Below are positions 43,868 to 53,815 of a stretch of DNA of 64,000 nt, in pieces. The notes under the pieces were generated by a model, which was not told where the DNA came from, did not search any database, and saw only the letters and a list, made by a program, of their open reading frames with translations. This DNA comes from Thermosynechococcus sichuanensis E542 (GTDB lineage: Bacteria; Cyanobacteriota; Cyanobacteriia; Thermosynechococcales; Thermosynechococcaceae): contig NZ_CP032152.1 in assembly GCF_003555505.1 (NCBI RefSeq), positions 1,364,001-1,428,000 on the forward strand, read 5' to 3'. How positions within the stretch are numbered: position 1 is the stretch's first letter; the number at the start of each line of letters is the position of its first letter. A program made the translations under genes and the position numbers.

Positions 43868-45589
43868 CTACCAACCAATGGCAGCCCCTTCGCCTCGAGG
43901 ATCCGCTGCCCCTTCCAATTGTCCCTGATCCAAAACGCGAATTAAGCTGGCATTGCCCCAAGGACGGGTTTGCTCAACCCGATAGCCCCACTGCTGCCAC
44001 GCTTGAATCCAAGCCCTAGGAATGGTTGGCTCGACAAAGAGGGTATCCGGTACCCACTGCTGATGAATCCGAGGACGAGCAACGGCGGTGGCGGCATCCT
44101 GCCCTAAATCAACGACATTCAAAAACAGTTGCAGCACAGTGGTAATAATGCGACTGCCGCCGGGGGAGCCTAAGACCATATTGAGGCGGTTATCCTTTAG
44201 AACAATTGTCGGACTCATGCTCGAGAGAGGACGCTTGCCGGGTTCAATACCATTAGCAAGGGGGGCGTTGTCCGATTGAATACCGACGACCCCAAAAAGG
44301 TTGGGTTGATTGGGGGCAATGGCAAAATCATCCATCTCATTGTTCAGGAGAATCCCCGTTTGTGGTACAACCACCCCGGCCCCAAAGGGGCCATTGATTG
44401 TAAACGTGAGACTGACGGCATTCCCTTGAGCATCCACCACATTCAGGTGACTGGTGTTGTCCGACTCTGCCAGTTGGAGCGGGGTGGCAGCACTCACAGC
44501 CGCTTGGGGACGGACACGCCGAGGAAGAATTTCAACCACCCGCTGTTGGGCATAGCGAGGATGGGTGAGGGCAGCTACAGGCACAGGTACAAAGTCACTA
44601 TCACCGAGGTAACGGGCGCGATCGGCATAGGCAATTTGCATCACGCTGGCTAGGTAGTGACCACGCTCCTTGAGGGTACGAGCAGGGGGCAGCAGTTGCC
44701 AGAGGTTGAGCATTTGGACAAGGGCAACGCCACCAGAAGAGGGGGGTGGCATCGAACAGACCTGAAACCCACGGTAGGTGCCACAAATTGGCTCTCGCCA
44801 GACGGGGGTATAGGTTCGTAAATCCTCTGGGGTGATTTTGCCCCCTTGCTGCGCCATAAAGTCTGCGATCGCTGTGGCAATCCAACCCTGATAAAAGCTT
44901 CGCGGATCACGGGCGATCGCCCCCAAGGTTTTTGCCAACTCTGACTGTTGAATTATCGTGCCCAAGGGGGGAACTTGGCTATCTCTGAGGAAAATGCGCG
45001 CGGCGGTGGTATCCTGCTGCAGAACAGCTTGGCGCATCGTCGCCCACTGCTGATAACGCGGGGTAACTGCAAATCCCTGCTGCGCCGCCTGAATGGCAGG
45101 TGCCACCACCTGAGACCAAGGCAGTTGACCATAGCGCTGGTGCAAAGCGGCTAAGCCAGCAACGGTGCCGGGGGTACCTGCGGCCAAAACCCCATCCAAA
45201 CTGGCGCGGGGCATCACCTCCCCCTTTTCGTTCAAATACATTGTTGGTGTCGCTTGCAGGGGTGCCCGCTCCCGAAAATCAAGGGCATGTATGGTTTGGG
45301 ATGAAGCGTGATAGACAAGGGCAAAGCCACCACCGCCAATTCCAGCGGCATAGGGTTCGACCACTGAGATCATAAATGCCGTTGCCACGGCGGCATCCAC
45401 GGCATTGCCCCCTGCTTTGAGGATGTCTCTTCCTACTTTTGCTGCTGCGGGTTGAGCCGCTGTGACCATTCCCCGCTGGCTAATGGTTTGAGCTGGGGCG
45501 GGTGGGGTGGGCAAGAATATAACCGCTAGGACGATAGCGAGGAAGGGCGATCGCCCCCGTAGCTTCCCTAGACTAAACCCTTGCCCCAT
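43868..45589 (-). CDS. ggt: gamma-glutamyltransferase
   Basis: Secreted N-terminal-nucleophile hydrolase that cleaves or transfers gamma-glutamyl groups from glutathione. A signal peptide (LRGRSPFLAIVLAVIFLPTPPAPAQ) leads the 573-residue precursor. Autocleavage takes place before the Thr in SDNTSHLNVVDAQGNAVSLT. The substrate-binding NNEMDDFAI and GKRPLSSMSPTIV segments are present. Its 5' side is divergent from ndhF4, with 99 bp between starts. Confidence 0.95.
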   Translation of the reverse strand: MGQGFSLGKLRGRSPFLAIVLAVIFLPTPPAPAQTISQRGMVTAAQPAAAKVGRDILKAGGNAVDAAVATAFMISVVEPYAAGIGGGGFALVYHASSQTIHALDFRERAPLQATPTMYLNEKGEVMPRASLDGVLAAGTPGTVAGLAALHQRYGQLPWSQVVAPAIQAAQQGFAVTPRYQQWATMRQAVLQQDTTAARIFLRDSQVPPLGTIIQQSELAKTLGAIARDPRSFYQGWIATAIADFMAQQGGKITPEDLRTYTPVWREPICGTYRGFQVCSMPPPSSGGVALVQMLNLWQLLPPARTLKERGHYLASVMQIAYADRARYLGDSDFVPVPVAALTHPRYAQQRVVEILPRRVRPQAAVSAATPLQLAESDNTSHLNVVDAQGNAVSLTFTINGPFGAGVVVPQTGILLNNEMDDFAIAPNQPNLFGVVGIQSDNAPLANGIEPGKRPLSSMSPTIVLKDNRLNMVLGSPGGSRIITTVLQLFLNVVDLGQDAATAVARPRIHQQWVPDTLFVEPTIPRAWIQAWQQWGYRVEQTRPWGNASLIRVLDQGQLEGAADPRGEGAAIGW

Positions 45590-45688
45590 GATTGATTTGG
45601 CTCAAAACTGCTGCGGAACCTCAGCCTGTAAAATACACGAGAAGAGCATTATCGCAAAGTCTATCAACCGCCAAGGTTCATTTTTGCC

Positions 45689-47518
45689 ATGCCAAATTCA
45701 CTGTTAGAAACCAGTTGGTGGGTGCCCTGTTATGGCTTAGTGGGTGCAGCCCTGACATTGCCGTGGGCCACCGGTCTTGTGCGGCGCACCGGGCCTCGAC
45801 CCGCAGCCTATTTCAACCTCTTGATGACGATTGCGGCTTTTATTCACGGCTTTTTCCTATTGCAACAAACTCGCAGTGGCGCCACCGCAACGATTGTTTG
45901 GCATTGGCTACAAGCTCCTGGGCTAGATTTATCTTTTTCAATTCTTGTGAATAGTGTCACCACAGCAGCAATGGAATTGGTGACGGGTCTGAGTATCCTC
46001 GCCCAGATTTTTGCCCTTGGTTACCTCGAAAAGGACTGGGGCATGGCGCGGTTCTTTGCTCTCATGGGCTTTTTTGAAGCAGCCCTCAGTGGCATTGCCA
46101 TTAGTAACTCGCTTCTGCTCAGCTATGGACTACTGGAGATGCTGACGCTCTCCACCTATTTGCTCGTTGGCTTTTGGTATGCTCAGCCCCTCGTGGTCAA
46201 AGCCGCACGGGATGCCTTTCTCACGAAACGGGTAGGGGATATTCTCCTGCTGATGGGGGTCGTTGCTGTGGGAAGCCTTGCGGGCAGCTACGATTTTCCT
46301 GATCTCTATGAATGGGCAGAGCAGGTCAACTTAGCGGATGGTTGGGGCTTTTTACTGGGCTTAGCTTTAATTGCTGGCCCCACCGGTAAATGTGCCCAAG
46401 TACCTTTACACCTCTGGCTCGATGAAGCGATGGAAGGCCCCAACCCTGCCTCAATCATGCGCAACTCAGTCGTGGTAGCTGCGGGAGCCTATATTCTCAT
46501 TAAGCTACAGCCAATTCTTGTGGCCTGTCCGGGGGCAAACATTGCGCTGATCCTGATTGGGGCAGTGACCGCCATCAGTGAATCTCTTGTCTCCATTGCC
46601 CAAATTGACATTAAGCGAGCACTGTCCCACTCGACGAGCGCGTATCTGGGATTGGTCTTCATTGGTGTCGGCACGAACTGGACGGATTTTGCCCTGTTTG
46701 TGTTGCTCACCCACGCGATCGCCAAGGCATTGCTCTTTATGAGTATTGGCAGTGTGATTATGACCACCAACTGTCAGGATTTGACGGAATTGGGGGGCTT
46801 AGGCGGACGAATGCCAGCCACCAGTTCAGCCTTTGTCATCGGCGGTCTATCCCTGATTGGCTGTCTGCCCTTGGGTGCCTTTTGGTCGTTTTATCGCGGC
46901 ATTGACTACTACTGGCCAGCGCTGCCGGGGTTGGTAGGTCTGATTTTGGTTGTGAATTTGCTGACGGCTGTGAATCTCACCCGTGTCTTTCGCTTGGTCT
47001 TCCTAGGGTCTGCTCAGCCGAAAACCCGCCGTGCCCCTGAAGTGCCTTGGCCTCTAGCGGTGCCGATGGTGACCTTGAGTATCTTGAATTTGCTGGTGCC
47101 CTTTATCTTGCAGCGAGTGCAGTTGTTACCAGAGACTATCGATTGGACGATTGTGGCGCTCCTTGTGGTGTCGGGCTTTGGCGGGATTCTTCTGGGTGGG
47201 TTTGTGACGCTCAAGCGTAGTTGGACGCGCTCCATTAAGGTGCCCCTGCGCTTTGTGCAGGATCTGCTAGCCTATGATTTCTATATTGAAGAACTCTACC
47301 GTTATACGGTGGTTTGGGCGGTGCGATCGCTCTCGCAGTTGAGCGCTTGGGTGGATCGCCACATTGTGGATCGAATTGTGAATACAACAGGTGTGGCGTC
47401 CCTTGTGGGGGGTGAGTTGCTGAAGTACAGTGCCAGCGGTCAATCCCAAGCCTACTTACTGCTGGTATTTGTTGGTGTGGCGATTCTCGGAGGGGCGATC
47501 GCATGGCTACTACTGTAA
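45689..47518 (+). CDS. ndhF4: NDH-1 subunit F, NdhF4 type (CO2-uptake complex)
   Basis: Distal proton-pumping subunit of the specialised NDH-1MS complex for CO2 hydration in the thylakoid. The 609 residues carry about 16 membrane helices, with the antiporter-like core in GLALIAGPTGKCAQVPLHLWLDEAMEGPNPASIMRNSVVVAAGAYIL and SIAQIDIKRALSHSTSAYLG, the lysine-bearing NdhF/NuoL motifs. It is shorter than respiratory NdhF1 (~660). ndhD4 overlaps its last 16 bp and cupB follows, so the three form one transcript. The 'F4' rather than 'F3' label rests on the CupB-like third gene. Confidence 0.9.
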   Translation: MPNSLLETSWWVPCYGLVGAALTLPWATGLVRRTGPRPAAYFNLLMTIAAFIHGFFLLQQTRSGATATIVWHWLQAPGLDLSFSILVNSVTTAAMELVTGLSILAQIFALGYLEKDWGMARFFALMGFFEAALSGIAISNSLLLSYGLLEMLTLSTYLLVGFWYAQPLVVKAARDAFLTKRVGDILLLMGVVAVGSLAGSYDFPDLYEWAEQVNLADGWGFLLGLALIAGPTGKCAQVPLHLWLDEAMEGPNPASIMRNSVVVAAGAYILIKLQPILVACPGANIALILIGAVTAISESLVSIAQIDIKRALSHSTSAYLGLVFIGVGTNWTDFALFVLLTHAIAKALLFMSIGSVIMTTNCQDLTELGGLGGRMPATSSAFVIGGLSLIGCLPLGAFWSFYRGIDYYWPALPGLVGLILVVNLLTAVNLTRVFRLVFLGSAQPKTRRAPEVPWPLAVPMVTLSILNLLVPFILQRVQLLPETIDWTIVALLVVSGFGGILLGGFVTLKRSWTRSIKVPLRFVQDLLAYDFYIEELYRYTVVWAVRSLSQLSAWVDRHIVDRIVNTTGVASLVGGELLKYSASGQSQAYLLLVFVGVAILGGAIAWLLL

Positions 47519-48999
47519 TGCCGCTGTTGAGTTTTCTCCTCTGGGTGCCTTTGCTGGGTGCCCTTGCCCTAACCCTGTTACCCACTGAAACCGCAGGGCG
47601 CACCTACCGTAGCTTAGCGGTTATCATGGCAGCGATCGCCCTTGTCGTTAGTCTCGCGATTGCCCGTTTGTTTGACCCCGCCAATGCAGCCCCACAACTC
47701 ACAGAGGTGATTCCTTGGCTAGAGCCATTAGGCTTGAGCTATCGCCTGAGTGTGGATGGCCTGTCGCTGCCGCTATTGGTCTTAAATAACTTCCTGACGC
47801 TGATTGCCCTATTGGCCACTTCTGTCAATCTGCCCCGTCCTCGGTTGTATTACCCGCTGGTACTGCTGTTGAATGCGGGCGTCAGTGGCGCCTTTTTGGC
47901 TGACAATTTGCTGCTCTTTTTCCTCTTCTATGAATTGGAGTTGATTCCCCTTTACCTTTTGATTGCCATTTGGGGTGGAGCACGGCGCAGTTATGCGGCC
48001 ACCAAGTTTTTAATTTACACGGCGATTTCCGGGGTGCTGCTCCTCGCTGGCTTCCTAGGACTAGTGTGGCTTGCCCATGCCCCCTCCTTTGACTTTGACC
48101 CTCAGTTATCCACCCTCTTGCCCCTGAGTTCACAGCTTGTTCTGTTGGGTCTGATTTTGGTGGGGTTTGGCATCAAGATTCCCCTCGTGCCCTTCCATAC
48201 CTGGCTACCCGATGCCCACGTCGAAGCCTCCACGCCCATTTCAGTTCTGCTAGCGGGGGTACTCCTGAAACTGGGTACCTATGGGCTAGTGCGCTTTGGG
48301 GTGCAATTATTCCCGCAGGCATGGCAGGTCTTGGCACCAGGGTTGGCCACTTGGGCAGTGGTGAGTGTTCTCTACGGTGCCCTGATGGCGATCGCCCAAA
48401 CGGATATGAAAAAAATGGTGGCCTACAGTTCCATTGGGCACATGGGGTTTGTGCTCTTAGCCACTGCCACTGCCACCCCCTTAAGCATTCTGGCAGCCAT
48501 TGCCCAAATGATGAGCCACGGGTTAATTTCCGCCCTCCTCTTTTTGTTGGTGGGGGTTGTCTATGAAAAAACCGGTAGCCGCAACATTGAGGTACTGCGG
48601 GGATTGCTCAACCCTGAGCGGGGGTTGCCCCTGATTGGCAGCCTGATGATTGTCGGTGTCATGGCCAGTGGCGGTATCCCCGGCATGGTGGGCTTTGTGG
48701 CGGAGTTTCTGATTTTCCGCAGTAGTTTTCTCACCTTCCCAGTGCAGACGCTCCTGTGTATGGTGGGTACAGGGTTAACGGCAGTGTATTTTCTCTTGTT
48801 GGTGAACCGCGTCTTTTTTGGCCGTCTGCCCAATGAATTGAGTGATTTACCACCGGTTGCTTGGGGCGATCGCCTGCCGAGCCTCCTATTAGCCACGCTA
48901 ATCTTGATCTTAGGGATTGTTCCCAACTGGTTAATCCATTGGAGTAAAACCACTGTTAGCCTTCTCACCACTGCTGTTGCTACGCTGCCTGCACCATGA
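47503..48999 (+). CDS. ndhD4: NDH-1 subunit D, NdhD4 type (CO2-uptake complex)
   Basis: Second antiporter-like membrane subunit of the CO2-uptake NDH-1 complex. The 498 residues have 14 or so helices and the family segments LFFLFYELELIPLYLLIAIWGG, GIKIPLVPFHTWLPDAHVEASTPISVLLAGVLLKLGTYG, and QTDMKKMVAYSSIGHMGFVLL. It overlaps ndhF4 by 16 bp and cupB by 4 bp (ATGA), indicating tight translational coupling. Length is normal for NdhD. Confidence 0.93.
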   Translation: MATTVMPLLSFLLWVPLLGALALTLLPTETAGRTYRSLAVIMAAIALVVSLAIARLFDPANAAPQLTEVIPWLEPLGLSYRLSVDGLSLPLLVLNNFLTLIALLATSVNLPRPRLYYPLVLLLNAGVSGAFLADNLLLFFLFYELELIPLYLLIAIWGGARRSYAATKFLIYTAISGVLLLAGFLGLVWLAHAPSFDFDPQLSTLLPLSSQLVLLGLILVGFGIKIPLVPFHTWLPDAHVEASTPISVLLAGVLLKLGTYGLVRFGVQLFPQAWQVLAPGLATWAVVSVLYGALMAIAQTDMKKMVAYSSIGHMGFVLLATATATPLSILAAIAQMMSHGLISALLFLLVGVVYEKTGSRNIEVLRGLLNPERGLPLIGSLMIVGVMASGGIPGMVGFVAEFLIFRSSFLTFPVQTLLCMVGTGLTAVYFLLLVNRVFFGRLPNELSDLPPVAWGDRLPSLLLATLILILGIVPNWLIHWSKTTVSLLTTAVATLPAP

Positions 49000-50141
49000 C
49001 CCTGACTACCACTGCTCCCACCTCTTTGCATCAAGAACTGCGTACCGCCATCCTAGAGCGCTTGCTCCACGGTCAAGCCCTGTTACCGGATACGCCCACC
49101 CACGTGATGGAAGTGGTGGGCATCCTCAAAAGCTATGGGGTCGTGCTCAAGGCCTATGCCGAAAATCTCTGCGACATTAGTGAGCGGCAATTTCTGGTTC
49201 TCTTCCCCTTTTTCAAATACTTCAATGGCGAGATTACCATTCCCAAGCTGCTGCGCCACTGGTGGCACGACCGCATTAACTACGAATACGCTGAATACTG
49301 TATGCGCGCCATGATGTGGCACGGGGGCGGTGGTCTGGATGCCTTCTTGGATTCGGCAGAATTTCGGCAATTGGCGGGCAAGGCGATCACTGCTAAGCTG
49401 CGGGGCAACCCCCTGATGCAACTAGTGAACCAGCTTTTTCCAGAGTTTTTGCTGGAAACGGTACGGATGCTCTGCTACTACAGTGGCTTGGGGCAGTTTT
49501 GGACAGTGATGTATCCCATTTTTTTGACGCTGAGCGATCGCTACGATGCGGGTGAAATTCGCAGCATTCCCGATGTCGTGGATCACATTCGCGCCGGTCT
49601 AATTGCTGCCAGCGATCGCCCCATTACCTACAGCGTTAAAATTCGCGGCCAAACCTACGAGATTCTCCCCGCTAGTGCTGGGCTGACCTTTCTACCAGAT
49701 ACTGCTATTCCCTATGTCGAGGCGGTCTTTCTACGGGGCACCCCCTTCTTTGGCCTCGTTTCCTTCAATGCCCAAGCCCAGCAAATTTCCCGCGATCAAT
49801 CCGAGTTTGGCTATGGTGCCCTCTTTGCGGATCCCATTCCCACGGGTGCCGCTGGCATTCCCCCCACCCTGCTTATGCAGGATATGCGCCACTATCTTCC
49901 TCCCTATCTTTTAGAGTTCTATCGTCGTCAAGGCCGAGGGGAAGACGATCTGCGGGTCAAAATCTGCCAAACCTTCCAAAAATCAATGTTTTGCGTCACC
50001 ACGGCGGCAATCACTGCCCTTGCCCCCTATCCTTGGACGACCACTGATCCCCAAGAGCAAGCCGCCAATCGGGCATTCTACGAAACGTGGCTGGATCGCC
50101 TCGCAACCTCCCGCCTCTGGAACGTCCAACTGAGCAACTAA
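48996..50141 (+). CDS. cupB: CO2-hydration protein CupB (ChpX)
   Basis: Peripheral subunit that, on NdhF4/NdhD4, turns CO2 into bicarbonate using energy from electron flow. The 381 residues match CupB in length (CupA is about 440). The segment LLRHWWHDRINYEYAEYC has a His-x4-Arg arrangement (His88, Arg93) like the zinc-ligand pair described for Cup proteins (from memory), and the MMWHGGGGLDAFLDSAEF, CYYSGLGQFWTVMYPIF and YEILPASAGLTFLPDTAIPYVEAVFLRGTPFFGLVSF blocks are family-typical. No cupS gene follows, also consistent with the constitutive CupB system rather than CupA. Confidence 0.85.
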   Translation: MTLTTTAPTSLHQELRTAILERLLHGQALLPDTPTHVMEVVGILKSYGVVLKAYAENLCDISERQFLVLFPFFKYFNGEITIPKLLRHWWHDRINYEYAEYCMRAMMWHGGGGLDAFLDSAEFRQLAGKAITAKLRGNPLMQLVNQLFPEFLLETVRMLCYYSGLGQFWTVMYPIFLTLSDRYDAGEIRSIPDVVDHIRAGLIAASDRPITYSVKIRGQTYEILPASAGLTFLPDTAIPYVEAVFLRGTPFFGLVSFNAQAQQISRDQSEFGYGALFADPIPTGAAGIPPTLLMQDMRHYLPPYLLEFYRRQGRGEDDLRVKICQTFQKSMFCVTTAAITALAPYPWTTTDPQEQAANRAFYETWLDRLATSRLWNVQLSN

Positions 50142-50207
50142 CCAAGGTTCAGGCAGCGATCCGCGATAAGATAGTAAGGCAGTTCATCTCCCTCCATTGA
50201 CAATAAA

Positions 50208-51485
50208 ATGACCCATATTGATTGGCTTGCGCAAACGGATCCGTTGGTTGCTGCAATGGTGCAGCGAGAAGTCCAACGGCAGCAGCAACACCTTGAACTG
50301 ATTGCCAGCGAAAACTTTACTTCTCCTGCGGTGATGGCCGCTCAAGGCACAGTTCTCACCAATAAATATGCTGAAGGATTGCCCGGCAAACGCTACTACG
50401 GTGGCTGTGAGTTTGTGGATGAAGTGGAGCAACTGGCCATCGATCGCGCCAAGGAACTCTTTGCCGCTGCCCACGCCAATGTGCAGCCCCACTCCGGTGC
50501 CCAAGCCAATTTTGCCGTTTTTTTGGCGCTGCTGAATCCCGGCGACACGATTATGGGGATGGATTTGTCCCACGGCGGCCATCTGACCCATGGTTCCCCC
50601 GTCAATGTTTCGGGTAAATGGTTTAACGTGGTGCATTACGGGGTTCATCCTGAAACCGAGCGCCTCGATATGGATCAGGTGCGGGATTTGGCACGGCAGC
50701 ACCGTCCCAAGCTGATCATCTGCGGCTATTCCGCTTATCCTCGCGTCATTCCCTTTGCCGAATTTCGCCAAATTGCCGATGAAGTGGGTGCCTACCTCAT
50801 GGCTGATATTGCCCACATTGCCGGTTTGGTTGCCACAGGTCACCATCCCAATCCTGTGCCCCTTTGCGATGTGGTCACCACCACAACCCACAAAACCTTG
50901 CGCGGTCCTCGCGGTGGCCTGATTCTTACCCGGGATGAAGAGTTGGGCAAAAAATTCGATAAAGCGGTCTTTCCCGGTACCCAAGGGGGACCCTTGGAGC
51001 ACGTCATTGCCGCTAAGGCTGTGGCCTTTGGTGAAGCCCTCAAGCCCGAGTTCAAAGCCTATTCTGGCCAAGTGATCCGCAATGCCCAAGCCCTCGCTGC
51101 GGGGCTACAAGCGCGACAACTACGCCTTGTCTCTGGGGGTACCGATAACCACTTGATGCTGATTGATCTGCGATCGGTGAATCTGACGGGCAAAGAGGCC
51201 GATCGCCTGATGGGGGAAATCAACATCACCACCAATAAAAATACGATTCCCTTTGACCCCGCTTCTCCCTTTGTCACCAGTGGTCTGCGCTTGGGGACGC
51301 CGGCGTTGACAACCCGTGGCTTCACTGAAACCGAGTTTACAGAAATCGCCGAAATTATTAGCGATCGCCTGCATGCTCCCGCGGATGAAACCATCAAGAA
51401 CCGCTGCCGCGAGCGGGTGGCAGCCCTCTGCACCAAATTTCCTCTCTATCCCCACTTGCAATTGCCACAACCAGTGCTAGCCTGA
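50208..51485 (+). CDS. glyA: serine hydroxymethyltransferase
   Basis: PLP enzyme interconverting serine and glycine with one-carbon folate; also part of photorespiratory glycine metabolism. The 425 residues have [41 protein letters not shown], the PLP-lysine [16 protein letters not shown] and [14 protein letters not shown]. Length is normal. The ATG at 50208 is the family start. A 66-bp spacer follows cupB, so cotranscription is possible. Confidence 0.97.
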   Translation: MTHIDWLAQTDPLVAAMVQREVQRQQQHLELIASENFTSPAVMAAQGTVLTNKYAEGLPGKRYYGGCEFVDEVEQLAIDRAKELFAAAHANVQPHSGAQANFAVFLALLNPGDTIMGMDLSHGGHLTHGSPVNVSGKWFNVVHYGVHPETERLDMDQVRDLARQHRPKLIICGYSAYPRVIPFAEFRQIADEVGAYLMADIAHIAGLVATGHHPNPVPLCDVVTTTTHKTLRGPRGGLILTRDEELGKKFDKAVFPGTQGGPLEHVIAAKAVAFGEALKPEFKAYSGQVIRNAQALAAGLQARQLRLVSGGTDNHLMLIDLRSVNLTGKEADRLMGEINITTNKNTIPFDPASPFVTSGLRLGTPALTTRGFTETEFTEIAEIISDRLHAPADETIKNRCRERVAALCTKFPLYPHLQLPQPVLA

Positions 51486-51513
51486 GGGAGAATCCTGCCA
51501 ATACCCTGCGCAG

Positions 51514-52560
51514 ATGCTGTACCACCTGATTGCCTTTCTTGCTGCCATTGCCGTTGTCCTCTTGGTCACCCCCATTGTCAATGACCTTGGACATAAAGCT
51601 GGGTTTGTGGATCGCCCCAATGAACGCAAGATTCACACCCGTCCGATGGTGCGCCTCGGTGGCATCTCTATCTTTCTCGGTAATCTGGTGGCACTGCTGA
51701 TTGTCTGGAATGCTGGCGGTTTCGGTGTCCTGCCCCAGCCGGCAGAGTATGAAATTTGGGGGGTCACCCTTGGGGGGGTGGCCTTTTTTCTCATTGGCCT
51801 AGCGGATGATCTGCTGACTTTACCAGCACTCCTACGCCTTGTCCTGCAATTTCTTGTGGCGGGTATTGTCTGGGCGGTGGGGGTGAAAATTCGCATTATT
51901 ACCGTGCCCTTTATGGGCATTGTTGACCTCGGCTGGCTCAGTTTGCCCTTGACCACCGTGTGGCTGGTGGGGATTGCCAATGCCATTAACTTTATTGATG
52001 GTGTGGATGGTCTGGCAGCGGGAGTGTCCGGTATCGCCGCCTCCGCGATGTTTTTCGTCTGTATGCTGATGGGAGAGCCAGAAGCAGGACTCTTAGCCGC
52101 CGCCTTGGCGGGAGGGGCACTGGGGTTCCTGCGCTACAACTTCAATCCCGCCCAAATTTTCATGGGAGATGGGGGTGCCTACTTCATGGGGTTTACCCTC
52201 GCCGGTTTGGGGGTGATTGGACTCGTCAAGGCCTATACGGCGGTGGCCATTCTGCTACCTCTCTTAATTTTGGCGGTACCCATTTTGGATACGTCAACGG
52301 TCGTTTTTCACCGCCTTCTGAAAGGGCAGTCTCCCTTTGCGCCCGATAAGCGACACTTGCACCATCGCCTTCTCAAAGCGGGGCTTTCGCAGCGGGTAAC
52401 GGTGCTGTTTATCTATTGCTTGACACTGTGGGTGGGCAGTCTTGCTTTGGCTTTGGCGGGTTTGCCAGGAGGATGGGGCTATGCCGTGGCAGCATCTCTT
52501 CTGATGGGCTTTGCCTCGTGGTATGTCTGGCAACGGCTACGTAGCAGCGAAAATGACTGA
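51514..52560 (+). CDS. undecaprenyl-phosphate GlcNAc-1-phosphate transferase (WecA family)
   Basis: Polytopic membrane enzyme that starts lipid-linked glycan synthesis by moving a sugar phosphate from UDP-sugar to undecaprenyl phosphate. The 348 residues (about 10 helices) carry GFVDRPNERKIHTRPMVRLGG, the metal-binding LIGLADDLLTLPALLR, NAINFIDGVDGLAAGVSGI, FMGDGGAYFMGF and the HxxH loop PDKRHLHHRLLKAGLS, all MraY/WecA signatures. The ending overlaps the start region of cinA. It may act with the WecG-type enzyme at 12958-13731. Confidence 0.93.
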   Translation: MLYHLIAFLAAIAVVLLVTPIVNDLGHKAGFVDRPNERKIHTRPMVRLGGISIFLGNLVALLIVWNAGGFGVLPQPAEYEIWGVTLGGVAFFLIGLADDLLTLPALLRLVLQFLVAGIVWAVGVKIRIITVPFMGIVDLGWLSLPLTTVWLVGIANAINFIDGVDGLAAGVSGIAASAMFFVCMLMGEPEAGLLAAALAGGALGFLRYNFNPAQIFMGDGGAYFMGFTLAGLGVIGLVKAYTAVAILLPLLILAVPILDTSTVVFHRLLKGQSPFAPDKRHLHHRLLKAGLSQRVTVLFIYCLTLWVGSLALALAGLPGGWGYAVAASLLMGFASWYVWQRLRSSEND

Positions 52561-52564
52561 AGTA

Positions 52565-53815
52565 ATGAGTGCAGAAATTATTTGCGTCGGCACGGAGTTG
52601 CTGCTGGGGGAGATTCTCAACAGTAATGCCCAGTTTTTGGCGCAACAACTGGCAAGCTTGGGTATTCCCCACTATTACCAAACTGTCGTTGGCGACAATC
52701 CCACGCGGATTAAGAAAGTCGTGGCCATTGCCTGCGATCGCGCCCGCCTATTAATTTTCACGGGAGGTCTTGGCCCTACGCCCGATGATCTCACCACCGA
52801 AACCCTCGCGGATTTCTTTCAAGCCCCCCTTGAAGAACGCCCAGAAATTATTGCTGACCTAGAACGCAAGTATGCCCATCGCGGCGGCTTTAGCCCCAGT
52901 AACCGCAAGCAAGCCCTCCTGCCCGTGGGTGCTCAAATCTTACCCAACCCCATTGGCAGTGCCCCTGGCATGATCTGGCAGCCGCGTACGGGTCTCCTTA
53001 TCCTCACATTTCCCGGTGTGCCTGCGGAAATGAAGCAAATGTGGCAAGAAACGGCGGTGCCCTTTTTGCGCTCCCAAGGCTGGGGAAAAGAGGTGATCTA
53101 CAGCCGTGTGCTGCGTTTTTGGGGTATTCCAGAATCGGTGCTGGCGGAAAAAGTGGCCGTCCAAATTGCCCGTGAACATCCCACTGTAGCCCCCTATGCT
53201 GGCAATGGCGAAACCCGCCTCCGCATTACCGTACGCGCTAAGGATGAAGCGGAAGCTCAGCAGTTAATTCAGCCCGTCGAAGCAGAGATTCGCCAAATTG
53301 TTGGCCTAGATTGCTATGGTGCCGATGAGGATACCCTCGCCAGTGCGGTGGCTCACCTCCTCCAAGAACGACACCAAACGGTGGCCGTGGCAGAGTCCTG
53401 TACAGGCGGTGGCCTTGGCGAAATGCTGACGCGACTGCCGGGGAGTTCCCTCTACTTCAAAGGAGGGGTGATTGCCTATGCCAACGAAGTTAAGGTGAAT
53501 TTACTGGGGGTGAATCCTCAGGATCTTGAGCAAGAGGGGGCTGTGAGTGCCGTGGTGGCGGCTGAAATGGCATTGGGGGTCAAGACTCGTTTGGCCAGTG
53601 ATTGGGGTGTGAGTATTACAGGCATTGCTGGTCCGGGGGGAGCGACGCTCACTAAACCGGTGGGACTGGTCTATATTGGTGTGGCACTGCCCAACGGCGA
53701 GGTGATCACCCGTGAATTTCGCCTCAGCGGTCAACGGGGACGGGATTGGGTGCGGCATCTGAGTGTGATGAATGCCCTCGATGTATTACGGCGGCAGTTA
53801 TTGGTGAATCCATGA
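52565..53815 (+). CDS. cinA: CinA-family protein (nicotinamide-nucleotide amidase/ADP-ribose pyrophosphatase)
   Basis: Two-domain protein of 416 residues for pyridine-nucleotide repair. The N-terminal COG1058 domain starts SAEIICVGTELLLGEILNSN with FTGGLGPTPDDLTTE; the C-terminal amidase domain has TVAVAESCTGGGLGEMLTRLPGSSLYFKGGVIAYANEVK with the nucleophile Ser in ESCTGG and the SITGIAGPGG end. I use ATG 52565, 4 bp after the preceding stop; ATG 52553 overlapping it is an alternative. The stop overlaps the next start (ATGA). Confidence 0.95.
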   Translation: MSAEIICVGTELLLGEILNSNAQFLAQQLASLGIPHYYQTVVGDNPTRIKKVVAIACDRARLLIFTGGLGPTPDDLTTETLADFFQAPLEERPEIIADLERKYAHRGGFSPSNRKQALLPVGAQILPNPIGSAPGMIWQPRTGLLILTFPGVPAEMKQMWQETAVPFLRSQGWGKEVIYSRVLRFWGIPESVLAEKVAVQIAREHPTVAPYAGNGETRLRITVRAKDEAEAQQLIQPVEAEIRQIVGLDCYGADEDTLASAVAHLLQERHQTVAVAESCTGGGLGEMLTRLPGSSLYFKGGVIAYANEVKVNLLGVNPQDLEQEGAVSAVVAAEMALGVKTRLASDWGVSITGIAGPGGATLTKPVGLVYIGVALPNGEVITREFRLSGQRGRDWVRHLSVMNALDVLRRQLLVNP

